Origin: an uncultured Prevotella sp.
GTDB taxonomy: Bacteria > Bacteroidota > Bacteroidia > Bacteroidales > Bacteroidaceae
NCBI GenBank assembly: GCA_946402275.1
Contig: CAMIVY010000014.1
Span: forward strand, 1-64,000
DNA length: 64,000 nt
Reading direction: 5' to 3'
Shown here: piece after piece, positions 51,301 through 55,430 of the stretch
How positions within the stretch are numbered: position 1 is the first letter of the stretch
How the letters are laid out: each line of letters opens with the position of its first letter
Made by a program: the position numbers and the translations under genes
The notes under the pieces: generated by a model
The model's input: only the letters and a program-made list of their open reading frames with translations
Told to the model about the DNA's origin: nothing
Database searches by the model: none

Positions 51301-54300
51301 CCGGCGGTCACATCCTGACCAGCATCTATGGCGGTAACGAGATGACCAATGTCACCGGCGACACCCATGTCACCTTCGGCGGAACGGCAACGCTCGGTGT
51401 GCCACGCACACTGGGTCAGATAGCCGCTCACCCCGTCACCTGCTACCTCTTCGGTGCGGGCAAGGGCGACCAGCGCGTATTCTTCAATATGCAGACCAAC
51501 GTCAAGAACGTCAATGTTGACATCACCGGCGGCACCATCTACGGCTCCGTCTTCGGCGGCGGTGAGGATGGTCACGTCTTAGGCAACGTGACGATGAACA
51601 TCGGTACGGCGGCAGTGGGAACCGAGGGACAGGAAGGCTACGTTGCAGCTGCCGGGCCAACCATCGGCACCTGGGGCACCAGCTACGTCGATGGTAACGT
51701 CTTCGGCGGTGGCCGTGGCTTCGCAGGCGATGCGCTGACTGCCGGAGTGGTTTGCGGCAATGTCGATATGAACATCAAGGGCGGCACCATGCTCGGCTCC
51801 ATCTATGGTGGTGGCCGACTGGGTTCCATCGGTACCCATCTGGAGCCGTCTGACAATGCCAACTATGGCAAGCTGATACCTGACAACAGAGTCGAGAACT
51901 ACGTGACGGGAGAAGACTATGTGCATCCCGGCTCCACTCACGGTTATGTCACCATCAACATCAGCGGCGGCACCATAGGTAACAATAATGAGTACATCAT
52001 TCCGCAGGCGGGCAACAAACCCAGCGGCCTTAAAAAAGCAGACCCCAAGGACTGGGATACAGCCGACTGGACGGCGTGGAAGACGCATAACAACGTGCCC
52101 AATACGGACTATGTCTATGACGAAGACCTTGGCTTTGTCCGCCTGACCCATACCAAGGGCGGCAACGTCTTTGCCGGTGCCATGGGCCGCATGTATGCCC
52201 TCGACGGCACGACGCCGCTCACGCGCTGGTACGACTTAGGCATGGTGAAGAGTACCCGCCTGACCATCACCGGCGGCACCATCAAGAGCAACGTCTATGG
52301 TGGCGGCGAGCTGGGCTGGACGGCTGGCAAGCACAAGCATAGCAACACTGCACTGACGGCAACCGACAGCCTGAGCACCGAGATACTCATCCAGGGCGGC
52401 ACCATCGGCACCGAGGTGAAGGAGGCTGGCGACGTAACGCGCTATACCTTCGGCAGCGTCTATGGCGGCGGCTATGGCAACGCCACGGAGGCACTCTCAG
52501 ACGACACCAACCCGAAGTTCATTGCCGGACGTGTCGTTGGCGGCACCTCTGTCAAGATGGAAGACGGACAGGTGAAGGGCAGCATCTACGGCGGTGGCGA
52601 GGTGGCCAACGTGGGACTGGGCTTCTACAGCTATAAGTCCACCATCACCGGCGGCACGAATAAGGGCGACTTCAAAAAGGACGACAGCGGCATAGCCAAG
52701 ACGGACGAAACCATCACTGATACCGACATTGCCAAGGTGAGCACCTACGTTGATGTCAGCGGCGGTACTGTGGGCATAGCGCCCATCACCATTTCCGAGA
52801 ACCTGACACGGCACTTTGGTGGCGCCACTATGGGCAACGTCTATGGCGGCGGCAGCGGCAACCGCACCATTGTGCGCTGCGGACTGGTATTAGGCAACAG
52901 CAGCGTCCGCATCAGCCAGGCCGAGGGCAAGACCACACGCATATACCATAACGTCTATGGCGGCGGCTCCTTCGGCAGCGTGGGCGACTATGAATACGAG
53001 TCGCATGAAGACCCTGTCATCCATACAGAAAAGGTCTATGGCGTCAAGGCTATGCATACTGCCGGCACTGGTGAGGCTACGGTCAGCATCACGGGCGGCA
53101 CCATAGGCAGCAACGGCTACGAGAACGGCATGGTATTCGGTTCGTCGCGCGGTGACATTATCAACCCGCACTCACGCGACAACTACATGGCGTGGGTCAA
53201 CAACGCCACGGTAACAATTGGTACGAAGGGCGGCACCTACGCTACTCCGACGGTCAAGGGTTCTGTCTATGGCAGCGGCGAGAACGGCCATACCTTCGGC
53301 AACACCGTGGTGACCGTCAACAGCGGTACGGTGGGCGTGCCATCAGACCCTGTTGTCGTGCCTGACCCCAGCGCCCCCAACGACCCGGAGAAGGCCACGA
53401 CCTATTACGGTGCCAACTATCCCTTCCGTGGCAACGTCTATGGCGGCGGCTGCGGTACTGACACCTACGTGGAAAATAACGAGGTGAAGTATAACCCCGA
53501 GGCGGGCATAGTGCGCGGCAATACAACGGTGAACATCAACGGCGGTCTGATAGCACACAGTGTCTATGGTGCCGGCTCGATGGGCTCTGTGGGAACGATT
53601 ACGAAATCTGTCGAGCATGCTAATGCTAACGACGGCTTCGCCCTTAGCTGGCCGTATGAGTTTACGTTTGCCGACAACACCGGCAAGGCTACCGTCAACA
53701 TCAACGGCGGCCACATCGGCGTACAGACTACCTATGGCAACATAGAGATAAAGGGCGATGGCGATGTCTATGGCAGTGCGCGTGGCGAGGCGGGTGACCG
53801 CTATGCCATGGCACGTCTGGCACTTGTCAAGGAGACGGAGGTGAACGTCAACTTCCCCGACACGTGTACCGCCACGTTTGCCAACTACAGTACTGATCTG
53901 GGCAAGTGGTGCGTCACCGGCTCCGTACACGGCAGTGGTGAGAACGGCTATGTGTATGGCAATACTAATGTGACGCTGAGGAAGGGTCTCATCGGTCATT
54001 CGCTCTATGGTGCAGGCAAGGGTAACGGTACTTATACGAAGTCGTTGCTGAAGATTGGAGCAGATAAGAATTCTACGGCTTCCGAAGACCATTATGATGC
54101 CAAGATATACAGTCTCATTGCTGGTAAGGTAATGGGTAACACCAACGTCACAATGTACGGCGGCCATGTAGGACGTAACGTTTATGGCGGTGGTAACATG
54201 GGTTCTGTCGGTAAGGGTAACTATGCCGGCGGTAATGATGACTATGTCCACGATAGCGAAATAGGTGCTGCCCAAGGTTATGGTGAGAAGATAGATGGTA

Positions 54301-55373
54301 ATCTCTGGACAGAGAATCCTGCTACTAATACTAATGCTTGGTATTTCCAAAACAGTGGTAAGGCTACTGTGAAGGTGCTGGGCGGTATTGTCGGTTACAT
54401 CAATGAGGATGATCCGACAAAGAGCACGAAGGGCAAGCTGCCATACGGTAACGTCTTCGGTGGTAGTGCCGGTGAGGCTGCACCTAACGTGGCTGATGAT
54501 CCTTCCCACCTCTATCTCTATAGCCCGGCATTCTTCTCTGGCTATGTGAATGAGACGGATGTCACCATTGGTAAGAGTCGCAGTGACTTTGAATCGGACG
54601 AAGAGTTCAACACTTATCTGACCAATAATGCTCCGAAGATTCTTTCCAGCGTCTATGGTGGTGGTCAGGATGGTCACGTACGCCGCGATACGAAGGTGAC
54701 TGTATATAGTGGCGAGATTGGTGTGCCTTATATTGATAGTAATAAGACTCTCCTGAAGACTTCTGACCTTGATAGCCCACAGTGGTTGCATCGTGGTAAC
54801 ATCTATGGCGGTGGTTCAGGTATCACGGAGTATTCTGCTGACATTGAAAATATGTATGCAGCGGGATATACTGGCAATAAGATTTCTGCTTCAGGCTACA
54901 GCACTTCTTCTGGTTCTGTAACACGCTTCACGGAGGTGAACGTCATGGGCGGTACCATCCATCGTAATGTCTATGGTGGTGGTTCGATGGGTTCTGTCGG
55001 TGCTCCGAATATGGGTCAGACCTACGAGCCATATAAGCCTGGTCAGGCCAATATTTCCGAAAAACCAGTCAACGGCCCAGGTCGCCAGTCCTTGAACACT
55101 GTAAACATCGGTGGTGGTACGAATGTAGTCACCATCGGTACACCATACGAAAACGGTTGGAGTTACGACAAGACCTATGGCGGTGAGGTCTATGGTGCTT
55201 GCCGTGGTATGTCAGACTTGGATCCTGAGCAGTTTGCCAACTCGGTATGGACACAGGTGAACATCAAGGACAAGGCTACCATCATGGGTAATGTCTATGG
55301 CGGCGGTGATAACGGTATCGTGAAGAAAGACTCGGAAGTCAATATTGGCGAACCAGTTCCGACAACGCCTTAA
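30345..55373 (+). CDS. Giant 8342-codon VYGGG-repeat surface protein
   Basis: One uninterrupted frame of 25 kb, among the largest bacterial genes. Possible ATGs are 30345, 30357, 30435, 30501 and 30507. All lie upstream of tandem repeat array 3 and of all or nearly all of array 2; the export signal RLRLVIILLLALMTFG...AWAQ begins only at about 30615. From 30507 the signal peptide would have an n-region of nearly 40 residues. The mature protein starts with about 1300 residues of lectin-like modules (LSGVYYIANKIWNGD, KYLVKQGGKYAKIS, NHLWYIAGGDPYAVTVQ), including a CHB_HEX_C-like segment (APGNTIYYTLNGNDPTSS), then GLUG-like repeats, a unique region, and about 6100 residues of VYGGG units. It ends in a repeat (GNVYGGGDNGIVKKDSEVNI) with no recognisable T9SS tail. 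A surface adhesin or matrix role is inferred. Confidence 0.85.
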   Translation: MTHNMTEMIVTERNTYSETEPVHCHTVDKEMATCTQGVPKVYPRCTQALGRLMSMLRSSLGAPKEHLRSSLEYAYNEVTARRQRGYVSSLTRLRLVIILLLALMTFGASGAWAQDTDLSGVYYIANKIWNGDHNGSNYWYDKLTPEQRWYLVPAKNPEQPHSVDAYYSSNYGTTDGDPEKPFLTTYQTNRDNNSVWIVKKTGNKYYLIHALTGKYVKYDPPVSKAKERMSVHLEAVDNDSPGNVFQYTITPYTENNISGYNIQPTQENGNAVEGFLNPAGENWEYYNGHIKHKSGYWCTGILGVYNNKGGGQLWPWEDTLLAAPTINTTGYPTITVTDSNELPTGYNIRYTFGDGTQADPTAESTIMDGGTFTVTEGGTLKVVIERYGIVLTEVASQEVGPTKPAFNVNADGSVTISAPGNTIYYTLNGNDPTSSSTQYSSSISASDIASATGTAIKAIAIDGNNIVSRVVTIPLATYTYKVINKSNKVATNYSIKEAEGKPLSGYTGIPVAIRSEYLNGETVTYYSFAGSEEIGGTVTPETIGAHDPISVTPEGDANIYVTYTTDLLTNKPLRLQGARPFNIKYSSNYLYDDNGTLKTDGGSESTDANHLWYIAGGDPYAVTVQNGATSSKLTYKSAAFGYDGTVKTFIMKTASIGDATHTNATLWYIDGDDIHEVPVTVNTVVLPRSYTLIDRKGAVIQANIAYVDADGFGLPAAWKSPLANYHYWNADAFVQSTSGTPDVPYVLKDENGDGTPDASEITSVTQVTSDNTIYVTYDVNKTLIDIEGKKTYLLKFSGGDSFYQESSDALSTESTKAIYPYNNGDFNLNIYGLAQWDKGLADGASTRTRWLWYFVSNHNGTNLTGDDIDPYHVIVKSRQNQTTKDNEGNTTDGNTYLYTYKPNETVGVVTGAISDHSVVTEKPTEYMILGTKTSSMTLQTFNVVEGTSSRQTVNCFEQYWKNNPTANKLLKGDGKEVTDREESVVLTGDQRTFLQNANEGLHKAAWHSYDAWAYSAPWVKRNDGTTNKKLEKKEHWFQTISMGSGAFSVEEIDLKPVIILLDQHGWELVRLTIPSSTDTEGYAKIKKYSSPMVKAYHYWKPVAADKVDGYHKYNVSDPVLNSEVSTGGNSEHYTTEKLGELGSIPQIKDAKGNLCDLYVTYEVKPEYASAYAGADKKTETQASKYLVKQGGKYAKISDGNALSTEDTKPDIMSVPDNMQWYVKPNFDIDKEMGYIYAGETGAQDKAKTKEETEADYVTAGKNGFDPYNVQVQSAKSGADRFFTTNSSSSTLSGGVWTSTYSSSGAVSLQNENRYQISAEGNDHTTLHITNATFMVVDDGNGNMRLMPRFDNSTIVTSFTGLGEPAAAALENDEGAGTQSFYIEMVPTEVSQRSQIKCMGGYYILKEGFTCNTSIGTEEKPFIGKIDGRLRTFKFTVPLLAYAKDATIKNIMLKDVQISGTGSTGAICCTADGATRIYNCGILPNSPTFKDETSTVSGSGTPSYCGSIVGELKGNARVINCFSYATITGGTTVGGIVGYIGNTQITQNNVTDVPMVMNCMFYGEITGGSQKYPVYGGAMIKNDEGSNNGVNPYNYFRKTATFDDSYTNIDAYNRSWPAEEKNLTRFEYYRSVLNSNKNLVTYWLTDKAYNDQTGEDRALMAKWVLDPSMAPYPILKKWGYYPSVINLDTEYRINPETKAKEARSGANEWEGKSYGTLTVNINAGTNYTGNTSRNITITDMDTLNCDYGYYKIQLPYYNEVFGNPNGETHAKKYANNYTDKVVTGWKINSVTGGTPGTFEKNWETGYNFADRNCTSKDLYATSGRVFAQGGYYYVPVGVTAINIEAYWGDAVYLANRGHSIDRVSLTSAGYKADAAFGPAGTMPDKFLKTDAFAGYTVYKDLQDAIKALKTSTECPTVYDQAIVLIGNHQVKNGSNLIGYSLDSKCHPFTFMSADFDFDCEPDYCLEWQFRHDTPRKGIQPVRFDFLPIVELGLAVRHDKKAYAIGIFVPHGHFEVTETSFLRTTQFEYDGPKDENYRVTGDVGTTVDGRSPMIINGGEYEMFNFRYHDSNRTLYFLLGGKAWVHRFAPGAHPSTNTSPKAYFCAVNAIGGEYPEFYLSGIYRPDIAVPQNQGAPHCYTNGGKFGTMAGAGYDKVAGGVTFKINHSLINEFYGGGINGSNPIGGNIDVTIDYSRVEKYCGGPKVGNMAGKTVTTNATGTIFGIFFGAGNGGNSYYRELIKDGDQNSSNIASWGGQYGWGNFNPLKTTYDDSNVNKGYHAEYEFEVFNHSNGVTDQITQRSFYRWIQFGITTTGNVTSNLTDCVVNTNFYGGGNLASVTGNVTSTLTNTTVDGNAFGGGFSAAIPTFSVHDKNKVTYPSMDFAGTITDGSIGYKDDGEGNTIVYEWTNDLNGETEVNRKKNPAYEKDGKWYCYTWNSLENLGAVTGNATINIEGNTLVHGNIYNENGEVIDHAGVFGGGDASKVIGNTQVNINASGQKTEGFNTYNVYGGGNTADIEGNTNVTLSNGKVNWDIFGGGKGTSTTVTGNVTVNVGEKSSDATPAYTGTGTVRDVYGGSALGAVNATKGAGDVLSATTGKTTTVNVYAGTISNVFGGGLGHDDEDDAKDVAAQNFGTTTVIVENSDNTKAKVSEAVYGGANVNGVLKADAKVTLLGGTIGTAWTTPVPDPLPNVVFGGGKGEPTLVNGDVTVNIGTKSTDAKPVYSGNANIYGNVYGGSALGNTNKTSSTDNEEYYADKNTNVNLYGGTIKGNVFGGGLGRKAAAAIGTEGQEGYVAPVTAVESFVGGNVNVLLDGVKFVQSFTGEGENRMPLTAQIFGANNLNGTPKGHVKVLVERTVNTDPANEALKEISETALEARTTYDVAAVYGGGNQADYIPVDPTPETELNDTEDYAEVIIKGCGATSIEYVYGGGNAAAVPATQVTVESAYIIHQLFGGGNGKSTNTFTNPGANIGLYNNGANEYGTGETKIELIGGQVHEVYGGSNTLGNVRGGTSLKRSDSNDCTLKIGAIYGAGQEAPMDGDVNIILECMPEEFVAQVFGGAKNAIVNGNVSLTVTSGKYGQVFGGNNIGGSINGSITVNVYEDGCLPLIIGELYGGGYNAPYSIYGCEKDGDTWKAKTSGDLNFDQETEGRAAIEVNVYSCTSVGKVFGGGFGSTATVLGNSHVWINTMQGIVNGTKQTYSTNPDVFIGKIGQVYGGGNAAPIKGDVTIDIGTASVNKEHSTGKDAEKIGVRIIDGTDYLAATSNTTTSITAGIYGGGFSADVDGNVTLNIGTVNQNQGINIGGDIFGGGFGESTHVTGNVTVNIGTNESGTPVGYANITGDVYGGSAKGTVNSKDNTSVNKYTNAENAEEKCYTKVNFYGGAITGNLYGGGEGQREAAAHEAVYYTQEECDAYNTEHNLKSGDEGYLTTSSVKTPAQAAVSEIAADVFGPVTVTMEKGSTTSTVVENVFGCNNVLGTPKNTVTVNINGGTVNNSVYGGGNQAAYTPTVELEEANKIYPAVNINNGTITENVFGGGLGTTATVTGNPHVTMAGGDVKMSVYGGGSLATVDGSTNIVVNGGTIGTENQGGATYGNIYGGGFGNTEETTAGLVSKNTNITVSGGTILHNIYGGGAYGSVGTYTYNSGTNTTTCADGTGTANITITGGTVGTDGHENGMVFGASRGDVAAPDGIHDRLAWVNNTNVIIGTAGQGTDAPQPQIKGSVYGSGENGHTFHDASVTIHSGRIGIAEGTPVTDDNGTPGDTSDDITYSGASYPYRGNVYGGGCGTDKYTDTNDENKKKYNQIAGIVQGNATVTIDGGHVVRNVYGAGAMGSVSGKTTVNISGGVIGAEGSGGGYVYAAARGEEGLVGDYATTGSTALKISGGTIWGSAFGGGQSGVVKGSVVVNVSGGTVKNDLYGGGALAETNTLNWTPGSKDVYVEVLGLSKEKYTEKTDIVAGSSSVSGLYTRTGGSGTEQDPYTYTQATGTALSDTKYYEHVPASSLEGLYERSGTEGNYTYTETTKLSYDGTGTYYEKRQIPGDWATGMNVPNSEPVVGRGPDPAKGTKHKTLVTLTGGVIGNVYGGGLGRLAKEAGGGEPAVSAIAANVYGDVRVSINHPDSISKYGGSGVAFTKNPVDVTTTSSKSYSAVPTAGRVFGCNNLNGCPLGDVLVEVYGTRQIDEKGNLVSGHKNYEIQAVYGGGDQADYLPNENKKTQVIIDGCGETSISRVYGGGNSAAVPATDVVIWGSYDIEYAFGGGNGSQPINRNGSWVDNTGANVNGAAKITCHGGKIGQVFGGSDALGVCRSSNPTLEQAGSCPLVITKLYGAGSEADVDGDVNVVIAACTETNSQIEYVCGGSYKAHIKGDVTLTITSGYFKNVYGGNDQRGGIGGNITVNIEETDPCDKPIIIENLVGGGNNAKYPGESGPFTFDKKDRKITVNVKSATRIDNVYGGSFIEEANANTQVNINMVRGGKSGRTGVLLPIDYEKYSKADGGTYHNIKNIKTSAVVVTGLTAGESSVVGYYEDEACTISASGLAVANKTYYEKRVTGNIDPAIGTIGNVYGGGQQGKVTGNTEVNIGSSTTVGIMQRNESGEIVAERDGSGNIITITYDDDQSVLGAHITGDVFGGGEKAEVTGNAEVFICAKRTGDTTFDTVTEGDEKVTIGGSVYGGGSEADVLTNARVTMAGGYVFDGVYGGGLKGSVGTVTTRDMTGHTSHEGCVGGRPTAFADGTGKCTVVVSGGQVGPVEVAKADGGMKNTARYFKDPNDLNDVGPVDVGFVFGAGRGEVEDPAVDKDADFHTYVNNTDVTISGGIIMASVYGGGENGRVLHDTHVTISGGQIGCGEGQVDENGKPKPYTETQWTAAATAVDSGEPAQIASAALPECASWDYGEDTNNDGKIDSYNCWPYDPYASDTDPESRPVATDGHTYYGSVFGGGSGYFPYKKADGTHEWLRSAGQVYGDTYVDITGGHILTSVYGGNETTDVGTYTKNDKGQPLVRVSGGKCTINMTGGTIGVPRTVQQMKDHPVTCYLFGAGKGDQRTYFNTWTNVQETVVNVSGNARIFGSVFGGGEDGHVLGNAAVNIGDVTINNTPQDGANVRIGTTGTSYVDGNVFGGGRGFSGVALTAGSTGGNTAVNISDGIMLGSIYGGGRLASVGIDFTPADDPLYGQLVDDTSGSGVTHGHITVNISGGTIGNDVADALYGGNVFGAGMGRNTKLNGELNELWPKVATSKTTTVSISGGTIKKNVYGGAEFGIVRNQAKVTISGSADIKGSVFGGGKGSDDYQTKTPIKVGGYSEQEYQYYSFTPMLWNGAVSGNTIVNIEGGKIGQNVYGGGELASVGLIDFVSDKDGNFTNMPKHESLTNGFGLSWPYKFTYHAAAPNDDAVGGKTIGGKATVTITGGHIGSTSWNDGTGYVFGGSKGKVDFGITSISDQRYTEAFCANVRETEVNVNFATPSGKNSTNIGTETNCIMGAVYGGGEDGHVYENAKVNITSGLIGLSVYGAGKGISTYKGYLKDGSTTDNQDDYKSTTDDLYSWTAGKVYGNTKVTMTGGHVLNNVYGGGYLGSVGKGNYSGGADDYFPAGYGETLTGNLWTSASEGDDAWEFLHSGKATVKIEGGTVGTQNGTYGSVGGDDSMATPTGMVFGGSRGQAAEDIMLDPRYEYAPNFYLGYVNETEVTIGTESNGGPRLYGQVFGGGRDGHVRGSAHVIVNDGTIGQTYAETAAAGGKDAEYHRYHRGNVYGAGSGLGLWDSVKGLHGMSSGSVTNSTKVDINGGRIYNNVYGGGAMASVGPPRIDTSKDYAGSNLSKCTVNINGGTIGDVNVYNEHKYGGTIYGGSRGDRGGDLGTGETIENYATVLWTEVNINPHPTDRTKDAVIAGNVYGGARGGQVKKDTKVNLLGGVIKHNAYGGGRGTSVAADVLGNTTVELNKGAKYTTNGCAVKKIFGCNDLNGTPKGHALVHVYATQKEGTNKIVPTGGKHKKFDKLSNYTTENYATYTDENGKKLSDLATDAGMNSSEISALTDILTKNDEFFTEAKIEELRVSLGLTFKAGDDKVKKIKEKVLDNYIDAIADGHYDVLGVYGGGDLAMYKPYGPQANDTEADYKATTQNTEVIIDGCDLTSIKQVYGGGNAASTPANYVRINAAYELHEVFGGGNGKDAYEKDGKWYKNPGANIGYYATYHHVTSGEGAGTQGNPYPAIANEDADTPEERRENTNYHYGKGTANLEITGGRIHATYGGSNTRGNVRAEAYTSDEDAGVCTMLIDATYPAGKNADTDAGSKVEAKCVDYVDAIYGGAYDANVYSDVVIDITNGTYGAIYGGNDRSGRIYGSITINVHEEGCKPIVIGGLYAGGFNADYSIYGFNNDGTARTKAEYEALEDKTGITVQRDPQINIISATKIGKIYGGGFNAKLIGNPSINVNMENGFVAAKYVTENPNAFSVAHHEVTEHEMDCSYTVEKQEDGKAILAIGTIGTIYGGGYKGDVQGDTRVEIGTGEWLNFTSKRETTDADGKVYTYNSETNKWDWTKTVDETTTSGTVDDKPIPARNAATILGNVFGGGEGEAKESGDRAFFCESAMVGIDGDGSTNPDGGTSVVIANGSVGGSVYGGGEIGRVEKNTVVTIGVEGEVADDSKFKPEIAGNVFGAGKGVATHGYSALVRGNSTVTIQGKSQVLGSVYGGGEVATVGRYWINDGTSEEGKPTVPKGTPMGYPYATRGGGVCTVTVKDDAEIGPDDMQMTRAGGPDDFGHVFGAGKGATPFDGFKDSEDPWHVDNNNAKVTHTDARTNETAKAAYLEFIETLGLASETHVTVGGNAFVKGSVYGGAENGYVQTDTHVTIQGDCQIGNGYAQMADDGTYLSALATPVTPIGVNRRYTADEWAQGKLIPVDSDPADLKTLANTYYKSSLPECASWPYQSPFDAHDKFANATGDLDKYSDGNSTEGGRRVASDGHTFYGNVFGGGSGYYPYAPGKWHFKAGSVGGDTYVNITGGHILTSIYGGNEMTNVTGDTHVTFGGTATLGVPRTLGQIAAHPVTCYLFGAGKGDQRVFFNMQTNVKNVNVDITGGTIYGSVFGGGEDGHVLGNVTMNIGTAAVGTEGQEGYVAAAGPTIGTWGTSYVDGNVFGGGRGFAGDALTAGVVCGNVDMNIKGGTMLGSIYGGGRLGSIGTHLEPSDNANYGKLIPDNRVENYVTGEDYVHPGSTHGYVTINISGGTIGNNNEYIIPQAGNKPSGLKKADPKDWDTADWTAWKTHNNVPNTDYVYDEDLGFVRLTHTKGGNVFAGAMGRMYALDGTTPLTRWYDLGMVKSTRLTITGGTIKSNVYGGGELGWTAGKHKHSNTALTATDSLSTEILIQGGTIGTEVKEAGDVTRYTFGSVYGGGYGNATEALSDDTNPKFIAGRVVGGTSVKMEDGQVKGSIYGGGEVANVGLGFYSYKSTITGGTNKGDFKKDDSGIAKTDETITDTDIAKVSTYVDVSGGTVGIAPITISENLTRHFGGATMGNVYGGGSGNRTIVRCGLVLGNSSVRISQAEGKTTRIYHNVYGGGSFGSVGDYEYESHEDPVIHTEKVYGVKAMHTAGTGEATVSITGGTIGSNGYENGMVFGSSRGDIINPHSRDNYMAWVNNATVTIGTKGGTYATPTVKGSVYGSGENGHTFGNTVVTVNSGTVGVPSDPVVVPDPSAPNDPEKATTYYGANYPFRGNVYGGGCGTDTYVENNEVKYNPEAGIVRGNTTVNINGGLIAHSVYGAGSMGSVGTITKSVEHANANDGFALSWPYEFTFADNTGKATVNINGGHIGVQTTYGNIEIKGDGDVYGSARGEAGDRYAMARLALVKETEVNVNFPDTCTATFANYSTDLGKWCVTGSVHGSGENGYVYGNTNVTLRKGLIGHSLYGAGKGNGTYTKSLLKIGADKNSTASEDHYDAKIYSLIAGKVMGNTNVTMYGGHVGRNVYGGGNMGSVGKGNYAGGNDDYVHDSEIGAAQGYGEKIDGNLWTENPATNTNAWYFQNSGKATVKVLGGIVGYINEDDPTKSTKGKLPYGNVFGGSAGEAAPNVADDPSHLYLYSPAFFSGYVNETDVTIGKSRSDFESDEEFNTYLTNNAPKILSSVYGGGQDGHVRRDTKVTVYSGEIGVPYIDSNKTLLKTSDLDSPQWLHRGNIYGGGSGITEYSADIENMYAAGYTGNKISASGYSTSSGSVTRFTEVNVMGGTIHRNVYGGGSMGSVGAPNMGQTYEPYKPGQANISEKPVNGPGRQSLNTVNIGGGTNVVTIGTPYENGWSYDKTYGGEVYGACRGMSDLDPEQFANSVWTQVNIKDKATIMGNVYGGGDNGIVKKDSEVNIGEPVPTTP
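30443..30486. repeat. Tandem array 1: four 11-bp units
   Basis: GTGTACCCAAG is repeated four times without change (30443-30453, 30454-30464, 30465-30475, 30476-30486). Because 11 is not a multiple of 3, each gained or lost unit would shift the reading frame for starts upstream (30345, 30357, 30435). Confidence 0.95.
30510..30553. repeat. Tandem array 2: four 11-bp units
   Basis: CTTAGGAGCAG, CTTAGGAGCAC, CTAAGGAGCAC and CTTAGGAGCAG follow without gaps. A fifth degenerate copy (CCTAGAG) trails. The array starts right after the last possible ATG cluster (30501, 30507). A related 11-bp array lies at 56314-56346. Confidence 0.92.
30570..30635. repeat. Tandem array 3: three 22-bp units running into the signal peptide
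   Basis: AACGAGGTTACGGCTCGTCG, AACGAGGTTACGTCTCGTCA and AACGAGATTACGTCTCGTCA (each plus two bases) lie at 30570, 30592 and 30614. Each unit contains ACGAG and CTCGT, a 5-bp dyad. The third unit encodes TRLRLVI, the charged edge of the signal peptide. Confidence 0.93.
30685..34500 (+). other. Lectin-like modules of the 8342-aa protein
   Basis: At least three related segments of several hundred residues recur. Each begins near a YLLKF/KYLVKQ/FNIKY strand, has a W-Y pair (HLWYIAGGDP, RWLWYFVSNHNG, MQWYVKPNF), a DPYxVxVQS strand (DPYHVIVKS, DPYNVQVQS) and late VLGTKTSSMTLQ-like strands. They look like carbohydrate-binding-type trefoils interleaved with linker domains; a CHB_HEX_C-like domain lies at about 31540-31760. 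No fold can be proved by eye. Confidence 0.5.
34590..35060 (+). other. GLUG-like repeat segment of the 8342-aa protein
   Basis: Segments such as GAICCTADGATRIYNCGIL, CGSIVGELKGNARVINCFS and TVGGIVGYIGNTQITQ follow the GLUG pattern (strand, G[GS]IVG, variable, NC/NCxS). GLUG repeats occur in many bacterial surface and T9SS-secreted proteins. Confidence 0.6.
36840..55370 (+). repeat. VYGGG repeat region with long super-repeats in the 8342-aa protein
   Basis: By eye well over one hundred [YF]GG[GNSA] turns occur. On top of the short unit, long blocks recur: a GGGNQADY/AAAVPAT block at about 38985, 42920 and 48580; an ECASW...YLFGAGKGDQR block at about 44970 and 51040; an NGMVFG..SRGD...GSGENGHTF block at about 41290 and 53060; and an LSWPY...VYGAGKG block at about 46430 and 53630. 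The same order of blocks in two places indicates ancient duplication of segments of about 6-7 kb. Confidence 0.82.
50000..54000 (+). other. GC-rich codon-usage sector within the 8342-aa gene
   Basis: The Gly codons change from mostly GGT before about 50 kb to mostly GGC, and most third positions become C or G, returning to GGT-rich usage after about 54 kb. In single 60-base lines I counted 39 G+C at 52801-52860 against 25 at 41101-41160. The encoded repeat type is unchanged. Confidence 0.75.
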
Positions 55374-55430
55374 GTCCTCTAAGTTGTCAAGATTTTAGAA
55401 GCCCGTCAGAATCGGACGAAAAACCCCTTG

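Noticed and set aside
53343..54791. Long minus-strand open frame of 482 codons inside the 8342-codon gene
   Set aside because: It arises from the GC-rich codon usage of the sense repeat (GGC on plus gives GCC on minus); the plus-strand repeat continues unbroken through the region.
16809..55373. Giant genes as modular synthetases (NRPS/PKS)
   Set aside because: No adenylation, condensation, ketosynthase or carrier motifs; both have signal peptides and beta-rich repeats instead.
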